64,000 bases of DNA, taken from Plecoglossus altivelis (lineage: Eukaryota; Chordata; Actinopteri; Osmeriformes; Plecoglossidae). The DNA is taken from assembly GCA_036571765.1 (NCBI GenBank), contig BROE01000013.1, positions 13,680,645 through 13,744,644 of the forward strand, given 5' to 3'. A program made the position numbers and the translations under genes. Below are positions 20,743 through 32,311 of this stretch, piece after piece. Positions within the stretch are counted from its first letter, which is position 1. Every line of letters begins with the position of its first letter. The notes under the pieces were generated by a model that searched no databases, was not told the origin of the DNA, and was given only the letters and a program-made list of their open reading frames with translations.

Positions 20743-21585
20743 ATATGTCATCACTTTTAAACATGACGGTGCAACTTCTAAAAGTAGGATTTGAGTGAAG
20801 CTGGACCAGTGGAAGACTGCAAATTATCATCAAGATAAACCTAAGATTTAATCACTAAGTTGAAATGTAGTTTTGAACTTTGAAAAAAAGCATTCACGGC
20901 ATGGTTTCTGGGGGGACTCATATAACGTTATTAGAATTTAGAAATGGTGCCTTTATACATATTTTGGAAAACTATTTAACCACATGATTTGAAACTCCAT
21001 TGTCATTTATCAATCATTATTTATTTTTTGGGGTTGTTCGTGTGAACTTGTTAGGCATCACCTTGGATGGCTATTTACCGTTCCAGTGTGAAAACACGTA
21101 GCTGAACAAGAACACTTAAAATGCCTGGTCGTGTTCTTGATCCGCCCCTTTTTAGCCAGGATGGTTTGTGACTTGGCCTGCGGCAACGCATCTGGTATTC
21201 CAGAAGTCATCGCATCGCATTCTCCGTCCTTGCTTTCTTTCAAGACCCTTCTCATCAACAACGTTCTCCTCAAGAACGCGCGTACGTTCTTCACGTTCTC
21301 TGCATTGATAAACAGCCAGTCAAACAAAAGGACCCAGATCTTGACCACCAGCACAGCTCTCATAATATGCTGTGTCAGTACGTCTAATCATCCTCATTAA
21401 GGCACAACACGAAGTGGCAGCAGCATTCATTACACAGAGGGGCTGTGAGGTGTGAGACCCCTCTCTGGCTCCCTGGTGGCCAGGTTGGGCTTCACCATCA
21501 GCCACCTAATCAGCTAATGATGGCAGGATATGGGCACGATCCCCATCTGTAAATCCAGCCTGTAGCACTGGCTCTGTTTTACTGC
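20743..21585. other. Unique intergenic DNA
   Basis: Single-copy sequence, AT-rich at first and CpG-containing at 21120-21310 (CCGCCCC, GAACGCGCGTACG). The overlapping frames at 21058-21363 and 21131-21400 match no protein I know. Confidence 0.45.
21466..21483 (-). promoter_or_regulatory. CTCF-like binding site
   Basis: The minus strand reads TGGCCACCAGGGAGCCAG, which matches the known CTCF core TGGCCACCAGGGGGCGC at most positions. It lies in unique DNA just left of a 25-bp minisatellite. This is a motif match only; occupancy is not shown. Confidence 0.45.
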
Positions 21586-21587
21586 CT

Positions 21588-21965
21588 GCTCTGTCCTCTC
21601 CTCTGCCCTCCTGCTCTCTCCTCTCCTCCAGCCTCCTGCTCTCTCCTCTCCTCCGCCCTCCTGCTCTCTCCTCTCCTCCACCCTCCTGCTCCCTCCTCTC
21701 CTCCACCCTCCTGCTCTCTCCTCTCCTCCACCCTCCTGCTCCCTCCTCTCCTCCACCCTCCTGCTCTGTTCTCTCCTCCACCCTCCTGCTCCCTCCTCTC
21801 CTCCACCCTCCTGCTCTGTCCTCTCCTCCGCCCTCCTGCTCCCTCCTCTCCTCCGTCCTCCTGCTCTCTCCTCTCCTCCACCCTCCTGCTCTATCCTCTC
21901 CTCCACCTTCCTGCTCTCTCCTCTCCTCCGCGCTCCTGCTCTATCCTCTCCTCCGCCCTCTTGCA
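21588..21965. repeat. 25-bp pyrimidine minisatellite (about 15 units)
   Basis: Units of CTGCTCTCTCCTCTCCTCC plus ACCCTC repeat every 25 bp with few changes. As 25 is not a multiple of 3, each minus-strand frame cycles through all phases, yet none meets a stop; hence three overlapping Glu/Arg/Gly-rich frames that are not genes. Confidence 0.95.
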
Positions 21966-22640
21966 CTCTTCTCTACTCAGCAGATTAAATGCATCGTGTC
22001 CGGTCACCCTCCGCCAAAGCCTCACACACATGCATTCACCCAAACACACACACACACATCTAAGCATCAAAACACAAATGTGGGTTATTTAATACTTTTG
22101 CAATGAGGCACTCACCACGTCCTCAGCTAGCTGTGGTATGGACTGTTTAGGAAAGCTGTGGTTGGTACAGTTCAGGGCCAGCCATTTTATGGACATTAGG
22201 GCTAACCGTAGTAGAGTCGGTATGGCAGACAGGTGGACCTCCAGTGATCCAGACCCTCCGACCCCTCTTCAGAATCCTGGCTTCCCCTGAACACACTACA
22301 GATGTGGAGGTGACTCATACAACAGGACGCTATCTAATTAGAGAAGATCCAAACAATGGTGTCAGTTATCTTAATCAGAACCACAGCTCGTTACAGGGAA
22401 ACAATAACAAGTTCAGGAACAGGAAGAGAACGGTCACCTGGTTCGGGTGGTGGTGGTTGGGGGAGTGGGAGGGGCTTATGTTAAACTCATCTGTTTCTCA
22501 TCGCGTGGTGTCACCTGGGACAGACACACAATTTGTTTCAACTTCAAATTCAACGTTTCTGTTGCAGAAAATATAGGACTATGTATTCTGAGGTGTGTTG
22601 ATGCAAAGCTGCCTGTAGTCTTTCACAGGAATTTGTGGAG
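21966..22640. other. Unique intergenic DNA
   Basis: Single-copy sequence with a short AC run at 22048-22058. The part at 22310-22420 (TATCTAATTAGAGAAG, CAGTTATCTTAATCAG) has homeodomain-type cores. No gene recognised. Confidence 0.4.
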
Positions 22641-22774
22641 GCCATTCGTTTAAGGGAGAGAAAAAAAAAGTTTTTGGTTAGGGGTACTTTGAAAGTTCTG
22701 AAGCGCATGTTTACCAGCGGGGTGAAGATGTCCTCAATTAAAAGGGAAAACCCTGCAGCCAGAGCAGCCCTCGC

Positions 22775-22945
22775 TGAGAACAGGAGAAGAAGAGGAGCAG
22801 AACGAGAAGGAGGAAGAGACGAGGAGAGAACATGAGGAGAGAGGGAGAGAGGAGGAGAACAAGGAGAAGGGAGAGAAAAGAGGAACGCGCAAGGAGAAAG
22901 GAGGCAAAGGGAGGAGGAGGAGGAGAGGAAGAGGAGGGAGGAAGA
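22775..22945. repeat. GGA/GAA purine tract
   Basis: A/G-rich sequence generating Arg/Glu and Ser/Leu frames. Not coding. Confidence 0.8.
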
Positions 22946-23340
22946 GGGTTTTGAAGAGCGGCGGTTTGTGATTGCCAAACCCTTCAAACCCTCGTCTCCG
23001 GGGATGATAACGAGCTGTCACACTGTTAAACGGTCAGGTTTAAAACCGGGAGAACATTTGTCATTTAAGCGGCTCTCCGGTCTGGGCGTCTGTCAGCGGC
23101 TGCTCGACTCAGGGAGACGGATCCAATTACAGCACCAGGACATCTCTAACAAGGTAGGGGAGGGGAAGGCTTCCTGGACAAACAACGGCAGCAAGGCCGT
23201 AATGAGAGGCCCTCGTTTGAGTGATTCAAGTGGCTCTCTGAGGCCCCTGCCATTGATTCTGAGGCAAACGATCAGAAATAATGTTACTTAGCTTGCTTTT
23301 CGACTCTTTTTTTAAAGCTTTTTCACACCAACATACCGCG
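22946..23340. promoter_or_regulatory. Candidate conserved non-coding element
   Basis: Unique, CpG-containing sequence (GAGCGGCGGTTTGTG, TAAGCGGCTCTCCGG) with AACAAGGTAGGGG, which resembles a splice donor, at about 23149. The 107-codon frame at 22968-23291 is not recognisable. Either a conserved element or an unrecognised non-coding exon would fit. Confidence 0.25.
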
Positions 23341-25120
23341 CGCACACACACACACACACACACCGACACTGACAGGGAATTAAAAGAAATGAGATGTGCC
23401 CTCTTCTCAGCTTAAAAAAGTTTGCTCTCGGTTTCTCCGTCGCACACACGCGCACATACATACTTGAGATAGACTGTAAACACACGTTGGGCCACACTTA
23501 AGCATGCACACGTTCTCGCCTCATCCGGTTCTGCACACAGAAGCATCCACATACACACACTCGACTCCAACTTTAGAGTGGGTGATTATTAATCATGCCT
23601 TGTCAATACAAATGATACTGGCCAAGAAAACACAACAGCAGCACAACAGGATGGCTTGGAAAAACTTTCACAAGAGGCTCATTTTGTCTCGTTCCCTCGG
23701 CTGGCTAACCAAGGCGTGGACTGTCAATGTGTGTCTGGGATCAATGCCCCATGGCCCTGTGGATCCCATTGATTTCACAACTCCCAGATATCAGAGTGGC
23801 TCTTCATCAACAGAAGCACTTTGTCCTTCCCAAATAATCAGATCGAAGGCCTTCTCCCTTGAGAGAACACTGTTGGCTACAAGCATGGACGGTCCGCGCT
23901 CTCTTTCTCTCTCCTTACGTGTTCTCGGAATCTCTCCATCCGTCTCCGTTCTCTCTCTGTGTCGCACTCCCTTTTCTTTTTCTTTCTCTCTACCTCAGTT
24001 CTCACTCTCTCTCTTTTGCTCTCTCCGTCTAGCTCTCTCTCTCTCTCCCTGTCTCCCCCTCTCTCCAGGCCTCCGTCAGATGTCTGTGTCACCCCCCAGG
24101 GAGACAGCATTCTGCTGGCCTCACAGCTTCCTGAGAGGGAGATGCATGCTCAACAAATGACTGCTCAGTCCCCGCACATGTAGGAATATATTATCACAAT
24201 GGGAGCAGATATAAATCAATGGCAACCCATCATAAACGAAGGCAAGGAAGGATTTTTCTTTTTTCGCTTACGGAATTTGTCCGCAATCAGAGGAGCTGAT
24301 GCTCTGTTTGTTGAAGAGTATACTTTTCAGTTCACGTCAAGTAGTTTGATTGTATTTACAGCGTGTTTGCTGTTTCAGAATATCCTGTTAATCTCCATGT
24401 GGTCGTACGACCTATGGAACCTATTTACCCTGTTTACTCAAATAAAAACGACACTACTATTGTTTACACATTTATTTATTTATTTACCCAAGACTTATAG
24501 GCCTTGGCTCATATACTGTGAAGAACAGAAAAGGAACATGTTTTCTACTAAGGGTTTACCCCCCTATACTGTACCATATACAGTATTTGCTGTTGGGAGG
24601 GGGGCACACTGTGTGGTTTGGGGGTGGATGTTAAAAGTGTGTGTGTCAGTGGCTCAAGTTGAAAAGGTGAAAGGAAGAGAAACGTTAACTGTGTGTCCTT
24701 CCTCTGTCTTCTTGGACATGCTCGATGTGTTTCAACTGCCAGAACCCAACCCAGAACTGTCTCCCTGCATTTCTGTCTCTTGCTTTCATTCGCCTCTTGA
24801 CTCTGTAGGCATTCTACAAATGGCTTCTAATTGCCAGAAAGTCTGAACACTGCACCAAAACTAAAACTTTAAAAAACTCAGACTCAATGCGCACTAATTG
24901 TTGCTGATATTATTATTTTCCGACTGGTCAGTGTGCCTTAAAGAAATAAAGAAAAGTACCACATTTACTGAGCAAACTTGACATCGTCGAGACCAGAACT
25001 ATAATGAATAACCCTGTCTGGGTGGGTGCATAATTTCTGTCAATATGAGAGATAAATAGAGAGGGAGAGACAGTGACCATTCATAAATCCAGTTAAATAT
25101 TTAAACAGGGTCTGTGGGCA
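23341..25120. other. Unique intergenic DNA with short AC and CT runs
   Basis: (AC)n at 23343-23363 and a CT-rich tract at 23900-24068 ending in CTCTCCAG, which resembles a splice acceptor. The 218-codon frame at 23504-24160 crosses that CT tract and the 215-codon frame at 24199-24846 is AT-rich. Neither resembles a known protein, and I treat both as chance frames. Confidence 0.45.
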
Positions 25121-25124
25121 GAAT

Positions 25125-25385
25125 CACGTAAAGAGAAGGGAGAGGAGAGAGAAAGGGCGAAGAGGATGAGAAAGAAAGAGAAAAGAGGTATGGGGAGCGA
25201 AAGAGAGACTGGATGGAAAGAGAAAAGAGGGAGAGAGCGGGTAAAGAGGGAAAGGAGGAATGGATTGAGAGAGAAAGGAGGAATGGAGAGATGAGAGGGA
25301 TAGGGTTTAGTAGAGAAAAGGAGAGTAGGAGAGGATGGAGAGAGAAAGGAGGGCAGGAGAGGATGGAGAGAGAAAGGAGGGGTGC
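25125..25385. repeat. GA-rich tract with short tandem units
   Basis: A/G-rich, with GGATGGAGAGAGAAAGGAGG-type units repeated near the right end. Confidence 0.85.
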
Positions 25386-25774
25386 TCAACTTGCTGTTCA
25401 TTTTGATCAATCGGCCCAGTCCTACCTCCATGCTCAGGACATTACAAATTAGGATCAGCGAGTCTGCAGCAGTTCATCATTAGGAGTCAGGGGGTGGAGG
25501 GTTAGGGAGAGGAGGGCGGCACCTGCTTTAGTGGCTGAATACCCCTTTACCCCTGCTGCCAATGATGGCGGAGGTCCGCTATGTTCTATGTTTTGTTTAT
25601 TTACTGTCCTTAGTTTGAGAGGACGGCATGCTATCCCGGTGGGTGTCTTTGGTTGAGTAGTTAAGAGCGAAGTTGCGTTGCGTCCATATATGCATTTACA
25701 GACAAAGGCACTGTCGAGGTCACTTTACACGTATCGCTGCAAGTAACTGGAATCTGAAACCAAAGCTATGAGTC
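25386..25774. other. Unique intergenic DNA
   Basis: Single-copy sequence between two repeats. Nothing recognisable. Confidence 0.5.
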
Positions 25775-26145
25775 TGGTCAGGCAGAAAGGAGATGAAGCC
25801 AGAGGCAGTAAGAAGATGAAACCAGAGGCAGTAAGGAGATGAAACCAGAGGCAGTAAGAAGATGAAACCAGAGGCAGTAAGAAGATGAAGCCAGAGGCAG
25901 AAAGGAGATGAAGCCAGAGGCAGTAAGAAGATGAAACCAGAGGCAGTAAGAAGATGAAACCAGAGGCAGTAAGGAGATGAAACCAGAGGCAGTAAGAAGA
26001 TGAAACCAGAGGCAGTAAGAAGATGAAACCAGAGGCAGTAAGGAGATGAAACCAGAGGCAGTAAGAAGATGAAGCCAGAGGCAGAAAAGAGGCAGTAAGA
26101 AGATGAAGCCAGAGGCAGTAAGAAGATGAAGCCAGAGGCTTTAGA
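25775..26145. repeat. 23-bp minisatellite (about 15 units)
   Basis: Units of GATGAAACCAGAGGCAGTAA plus GAA repeat every 23 bp, with AAACC/AAGCC and AAGAA/AAGGA variants. The minus-strand 149-codon frame is a 23-residue peptide repeat arising from three nucleotide units. Confidence 0.95.
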
Positions 26146-26169
26146 GAAGCAGGAAGGATACATATTCAC

Positions 26170-26178
26170 ACAGAGAGA

Positions 26179-26220
<42 letters not shown>

Positions 26221-26290
26221 AGATTAAGAGAGAAAGAGAGGGGGGAGAGAGAGTGAGAGAGGGAGGGAGAGGGAGAGAGAGACAAAGAAA
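26170..26290. repeat. (GA)n microsatellite and flanking purine tract
   Basis: Pure GA at about 26187-26216 followed by irregular GGGAGA units. Confidence 0.95.
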
Positions 26291-26800
26291 GAGAGGCTGA
26301 AGCTCATTAGCGGACTGTTTTAATAAGCTGACTCCAGGCTTGACATGGAAAATTTAGATACCCTCCATCTCCTAATTGTTTTGATTAGCCAGTATAATTG
26401 GTCTACCTTACTGTTCAGCTCAATGAAGGGTCATGTGTTCCTTCAGTCACTCGGGCCACTCGGAGGACAGGGACAACAGAGAGAAAGCGAGGGAGCAAAG
26501 TAGAGTGGGAAGGTGAGAAAGGCAGTAGGAGAGAGAGATACAGAGGTCTCGGTAAATACAGCGACATGGGTTGATAGCACAACTTGTGAGGTTATTTAAA
26601 CCAGCTCTGTGATGCTCAAAGCAGCCTTCATCTCTGAGGGCTGTGTAATGGTGTCATTGCTTTGTAATTATGGGAGGTGGAGATCTGTATTCTAATGGTC
26701 AGGCCTGCTTATAATGAAGGTGTCACTGAGCCAAACAAGCAGCCAGCTCCTTGTAATGGCAGTCAGTTGACCATTTGTTAAAAATAAACCTTCATCTTTG
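26291..26800. promoter_or_regulatory. Candidate conserved non-coding elements
   Basis: Two unique blocks, 26291-26455 and 26560-26795, rich in homeodomain and POU-like cores: CTCATTAGCGG, CTAATTGTTTTGATTAGCC, TTTGTAATTATGGG. An A/G-rich gap separates them. This is the texture of enhancer-type elements; conservation is not demonstrated here. Confidence 0.35.
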
Positions 26801-27365
26801 GACTTCTTGTCATTATTTTTGCCAAAATGTTCAAGGTGTTACAAAATAATTATGTTTTGTCCAACTGGGTCTTACAGCACAAGTACGTGATTAACATACT
26901 TAACTTTTTTTTTTTTTAATTCCTTTTGGTCATTTCTGTGATTTTAAAGAAGTGGAAAACAAGTGAAACATGTGTTAGTACTTTGGAAACTTGCAGCACC
27001 AAACAGCAAAATAATGTTTGACAAGAGTCTCCCCAAAGACCCACCTGTTCTTAAAGGATTCTGTGGTGCTTATACATCAGTGTCATCTACAGAAAAAAAA
27101 CTGTCGTCTTTGTTCCTCTAGAATGACATGACTTCCTGATCTAAGATGGAGGCCCATCCTTGCGAGCGGTGTGCGTGTTCTCAGTCATTCCCTCTAGGAT
27201 TTATTTCCGGGCAATTATTAACCGACATGAGAGTCTTCTGACATTTGTCTATCAACGGAGCGGTGAGTCACAACCCTAATTAGTGTCTGAGGACGACAGC
27301 AACACATGAGGAAGAGGGAGGGTAACATTCCCTCTGGTGACATCTAATGATCAAGCCTTGCGGGT
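26801..27365. other. Unique intergenic DNA, possible element at 27120-27360
   Basis: The left half is AT-rich and plain, with a T-run at 26905-26917. The right half contains GGGCAATTATTAACCGAC, CCCTAATTAGTGTC and CATCTAATGATCAAGCC, again suggestive of a homeodomain-bound element. Confidence 0.3.
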
Positions 27366-27480
27366 TGCACGCGCGCGCACACGCGCGTTCACAGACGCAC
27401 GCTCGCACGCACACGTACGCAGATACTGAAGATATGCATGCATGCACACAAATATGCAGACACGCACACACACACACTCA
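27366..27480. repeat. Alternating CG/CA tract
   Basis: Purine-pyrimidine alternation with many CpG (GCACGCGCGCGCACACGCGCG), grading into CA repeats. It is Z-DNA-prone. Confidence 0.8.
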
Positions 27481-27534
27481 CGATGCACAAATGCGTGCAT
27501 GAATGCATTCTTAGATCATCTTTCAGGCCTACGA

Positions 27535-27558
27535 CCCCCCCCCCCCCCCCCCTCCCCC
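27535..27558. repeat. Poly(C) run, 18 bases plus 5
   Basis: Eighteen C, one T, then five C. Length should be treated as approximate. Confidence 0.85.
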
Positions 27559-28110
27559 AATCAACACACACATAGAATCCTCCCTCGTGAGATTCCTGTG
27601 TGTGTTTTTGTTATTCTAATGTGTTTGTGACCTAATCAGTGCAGCAACAACAGCAGCACCCTGGGTGAAGATGGATTTAGTGCTCCATCACAGAGCCCAG
27701 AGATGCTATGAGCACCCTGGAGATACACATAACATATGTACTAGTTTCACTAAAGCTCCCATTTTTATACCACTTTGGAAGACAAAAACAGAGGGATATA
27801 GGGAGGAGGGAGGAGGGAGGAGGCGGCAGAGGAGGGAGGAGGGAGGAGGCTCGGCGTGGAAACTATAGATCTGAATCTGACACACAAACGCACACAGACA
27901 CACGCGCTTAGACCCGCACACACACACACACTGCAACAGACACAACAATATTGTGAAATCTGGGAGTGCCTCTCTCCTTTTTCTCATTATTTTGGCCGTC
28001 TCAAGGCACTCTTTCTCTGGAACCAGAGCTATTTAGTCGTCTCGAGTTTCTCCCTATCTTTCTCTTCCCCCTCCTCTCCCTTGCTCATTTCCTTCTTCCT
28101 TTCTTTTTCT
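27559..28110. other. Unique DNA with GGAGG tandem and CT patch
   Basis: Contains a GGAGGGA tandem at 27802-27850 and a CT-rich stretch at 28048-28128. Otherwise single-copy with no recognisable gene. Confidence 0.5.
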
Positions 28111-28124
28111 TTTTCTCTCTTTTT

Positions 28125-28325
28125 TTCCAGCTGACAAGCCGGAGGTTTTCAGAAAAGAGAGGGAGCATTAATTAAGACAGTGCCAGCTGTAATTTTCTTG
28201 GGAAGTAAATTTCTGCACAACTAAAGGTTACGGGGACCTTTTCGCTGTCAGAATTTACTACAGCCTGTGAATGTTAATGCTGCTAATGAAGACATGCTCT
28301 CAGACTCTGAACTTAAAAGTACCAG
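28125..28325. promoter_or_regulatory. Candidate conserved non-coding element
   Basis: Unique sequence with GCATTAATTAAGAC, CAGCTGTAATTTTC and GTTAATGCTGCTAATGAAG, followed by a GA tract at 28327-28420. Homeodomain cores and an E-box (CAGCTG) are visible; function is inferred. Confidence 0.3.
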
Positions 28326-28429
28326 CAGAAAGAGAGAGGAGAGAAAGAGAGAGAGAGAGAGCGAGAGAGAGAGGAGTGGGAGAGACAAGAAAAAGAGAAG
28401 TGAGAGAGGAGAGAGAGAGGGATGGCGAG

Positions 28430-29835
28430 TAAATGAAAGGAAATAAGTGAACAAGGAAAGGAAAATTGGATTGGAGGCAGAGGCTACTATTTAGAGTGAA
28501 CCCTTCCACAGAGCTCTTCGAATCACATCATAAAGAAGACTGCAGAGATATAATATACTCCTGAGACACGGAAAAAGGGACTTTCAGATGCTTACATTTT
28601 ACATAAGTGTTTGGTGGATGGATGCGAAACATATTCTAAAGAGACAAATATCACAATGCGGCTCTGTATTTGTCATTGTACGGCATCTATAAATATACAG
28701 ACCTGCAAGAGTTATGTGCCTATTTTAGAGTTTGTTCACGTTTTGCGAGACAATCAAGCACAGGATGCCCTCTCAATTAGACCAGATATAAATACAGACC
28801 GTAGAGTTATAGACAGTTTAGTTACTATCACAAAATCAAATAAGTTGATGGATCGCAAGGAAATAGCATAGTTTTTTTGCTTTGTTTTGTTTTTGAACTA
28901 ATGTAGTCACAGGAAAGAAGAATTCAGTACAAACATGTGTGCCTCCGAAAGCACATCTAGCATCTGATCTCAACTGCTTTTAATTCTGTTTCGCTCGCAA
29001 GCTGCTTCAGAAACACTCCGGTGCTGTAGAGAAACACTCGTCTTGCTCTCACACGGTTATATTCCACTACATATCAATCTGAAGGGCATAGACACCAGCA
29101 TCAGCATAGACACCAAGACACTGAGGAGAGCAGAGAGATGGACACGCACACGCAGCCACAAAGACCTACACACGGACACGTACACATGCAAGGAAACGTA
29201 CACAGCCACTGGCATACTCATGGGCACTCTCTCCCAGACAGAAACAAACATACACACACCATACACACACCGACGCTCATTCAACAAGACCTTGCAGTCA
29301 AATGACTTCCCTCGTAGACTGTTCTCACACGTTCCCTCCCCAGACCAGACGAGGGTGAGAGCACCAACGTGGACACAAAGCAGAGCTGATTAAAAGACCT
29401 TGGGTCGTCTCACACACGCGATGGACCCAGGATAAACAGGCAAGCCCAGCGCAGGTAGCAGGGTAGGCCTCAGATCCATAGCAAGGTCAGGAGCCAGGCT
29501 GGAAGGCACCAAGCCCCCCTGACAACAGTCTAATTTAACCTGAGGCCAGAGAATAATTTCACTTTCTCCTGATCAGTTTAAAAAATCCCCTCTGTCAGAG
29601 GCGGCAGATTTACACAAATTAATGGCCTTTAGTGGAAAATCTCCTACGCGTGGGTTATTAATTGTTAAAGTGCATATATTAAACAAAATGAGTAAAAAGT
29701 AATTTTCATAAATTATCTTCTCCAAAAAGCAGGCTCACAAAAAAAGACAGTTGGATTTGCACGTGAGATATATTGAATACGATCTTTCAATATGACACAA
29801 TAAATAGAAGAAAAAAGGCATTATAGAGAAAGAGA
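28430..29835. other. Unique intergenic DNA, conserved-looking at 29560-29750
   Basis: Single-copy except for AC/GACA-rich sequence at 29135-29280. The block 29560-29750 (TCTCCTGATCAGTTT, ACACAAATTAATGGCC, GGGTTATTAATTGTTAAAG) resembles a conserved enhancer core. No plausible coding exon. Confidence 0.35.
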
Positions 29836-29846
29836 GATAGAAAGCA

Positions 29847-29856
<10 letters not shown>

Positions 29857-29877
<21 letters not shown>

Positions 29878-29913
29878 CAGAGACAGAGACAGAGACAGAG
29901 ACAGAGACAGAGA
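29857..29913. repeat. (GAGACA)n hexanucleotide array
   Basis: About nine nearly perfect GAGACA units following a short (GA)n run; the right end is GAGATAGAAAC. Confidence 0.95.
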
Positions 29914-30178
29914 TAGAAACAAAAACGTAATGAACTTAATCCTTCTGGTTTGTCTGTCAACAGAAGCATCATATTCTCTGTCGACCTGCTCAGGATACTG
30001 TAGGCTACTACATTACTCTGACAAACATTCGATTTTGAATCCTTTGCATGTTGGCAAGTTGCCATTGTGTTATTAATACTAATGCATGAATGAATGCATT
30101 TAATTACCACCATTTTGGCTAATATCCTTTAAAAAAAATATATTTCGAAAAAAAAAGACATCTGTTTCTATTCATTAC

Positions 30179-30179
<1 letters not shown>

Positions 30180-30244
<65 letters not shown>
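30180..30244. repeat. (CTGT)16 tetranucleotide microsatellite
   Basis: Sixteen perfect CTGT units, a likely polymorphic marker. Confidence 0.97.
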
Positions 30245-30710
30245 CAGTACTCTCTTTCTTCTCTCTTTAACGACACCCCCAACCAATCCCAAACCCCCGG
30301 AACAGCCATCACCAAACCCCTGCTGTGCTCTGTGCTACACCAGCGGGTGTATGGTGACTGTATGTATGGTAGGCTACCTGGGCGTTTGGTACCTGTACGG
30401 TTGCCAGGCTATGATGTGGGATGCTTGTGTATCTGTGTTTGGGGTTAACTGTAGTTCAGTCCACAGGCTAATAAGGCTTTTAATTACAGAGCTTGGTGGT
30501 CAACTGAGCGCGCTCCAACAGATGGACAAGTTGGGGCAGGAGCCATACCCCTCCCCTTGTGTCTTCTATGCGTGTGTATGTGTGTGTGCAAATGCAGGCC
30601 TGTTTTGTGCACGTGTGAGCGTCATGTGTTGTCTGTGTGGGTGTGCGTGTGTTTTTCTGTTTGTGCGGGTGAATTATCTTAAATCGTTCTTGCTGTGTCT
30701 TTTCTTGATA
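30245..30710. other. Unique intergenic DNA
   Basis: Single-copy sequence with TG-rich patches at 30571-30655. The 171-codon frame at 30351-30866 continues into the AC repeat and is not recognisable as a protein. Confidence 0.5.
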
Positions 30711-30857
30711 CTTGCACACAGACAGACAGATACACAAAGAAAACCCACGCATGCACTTACATACACACACATACCCACACACAAACACACACATATACAC
30801 ACACATACACACACAAACTCACACATACACACACATACATACGCACACAAACACACA
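30711..30857. repeat. (AC)n/(ACAT)n compound microsatellite
   Basis: AC-rich with frequent ACAT and ACAA interruptions. Confidence 0.95.
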
Positions 30858-31429
30858 CTGGATTGACAGAGAGCTACTCAACACCTCCAGATCTTCTCTC
30901 CAAGACAGAGAGAGGAGGGAGGGAGGGAGAGGGGACTTGTGTGTGTGAAGGAGAGAGAGATCAGGATGGTGGAAAGAGATGCAATTTCCCAAATTTGGCC
31001 CCTAGGACAGAGAAGTAGTCTGTTTGATATTCATCGAGCTGCAAGTGGAAGACTTGTTGGCGAGGCTGTGAAAATCTATTCACTATGATAATGAACAAAT
31101 TGTCATACATTGGGTCCTGTCTCCAGATGACAGTGATAGTTATCAAGGAGAGAGATGGAGGGGGCTGGGCTGGAGTGTGTGTGTGTGTGTGGTGTATCTG
31201 TGTCTGTGTTCCTGCCATGAAACCTGTCGTCCCCCCAGCTCCCCAGATTGTGCTCGTTCCAGGGCTATGCTTGTCGTTAGGAAGACAAGCCCTCTGGCAG
31301 CTCCAGACCATCAGATCACGGCTTCACATTTAAAAGCTGTCTACCTTGATGGATACCTAGCATCATGTGATGTGTGGGGGTGGACATGTGAGTTTGTGTC
31401 TGTGTGTGTATGTGAACACACATACACTG

Positions 31430-31460
<31 letters not shown>

Positions 31461-32311
31461 CTATATATACATGTGTGCATGTGTAAGCATGTGTGTGTGG
31501 TGACTCTAGTCAAAGGAACCAACCATAGTGTTTTAATAATCAACCAAACGTACTTGCAGACTTAATGCTTAAGCATGGTTAGCACCTTGCCCTGGTATTT
31601 AACCTAAAGAGAATTTAAACAAAAATCGGAGGAATTCTCTTCTCTCCTCCTGGTCGGGGTTAAACGTCTTCAGAGTGTTCGGTAATTAGCATATGATTTC
31701 CATACTAGGGTGCTGGTAGGGGCAGAGGGGATATTTAGGAACACGATGAAACAGGGGGGGAGGAACAGAGGGGGAGAGGCAGTCATTTCGCTGGGCCACA
31801 CACCTGAGTTAACTGAAAACATGACCCAATGTATTACTGGTTGTGCTATTTAAAGGGGCCGTGGGCGATGGGGATAATCAGACAATATTTTGTCCATCTG
31901 GATGACAAACGTAACTATAAAAGCATGGTCAGGTTGGTTAGTTGAGATGAGCAGAGTGTGTATGAGTGGTGTAGTGTGGCGTAATGCAGGTGGGATCTTC
32001 ATGAAAGACCTTTGGCTCTCAGGCTGCTCTGGAGGAGTACAGACCAAAGAGGGGATATACTTGTACACCTTGTCTGCTTCCTAAAACCTTAAGAACATTC
32101 TAACGTAATATTAGACCTGCTATAAAACTTACACAAGTAATTAGCAGTTGAAGAATTGTGATAACAAGATGGGTTTGTGTGTAGTTTATGTTTGGATGTG
32201 GTTTGAACCCCACATGACAATTCTTCAACAACCTCTTGGTCTCCACCATCACTGACGAGTTATTAACATTCTCCTCACCTAGTCTGAAACCACACATTTG
32301 CAGGTCTAACC
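30858..32311. other. Unique intergenic DNA with short TG/TA runs
   Basis: Contains a GA patch at 30905-30960, TG at 31172-31192 and a mixed (TA)n(TG)n at 31429-31470. The rest is single-copy. No gene or RNA recognised. Confidence 0.5.

Noticed and set aside
21506..21966. Three overlapping Glu/Arg/Gly frames resembling an involucrin-like repeat protein
   Set aside because: All three minus-strand frames are open because the 25-bp unit lacks stops in any phase; there is no preference for one frame.
30180..30244. Regular (CTGT)16 array considered as a CRISPR-like or functional array
   Set aside because: It is a plain tetranucleotide microsatellite with no spacers, in eukaryotic DNA.
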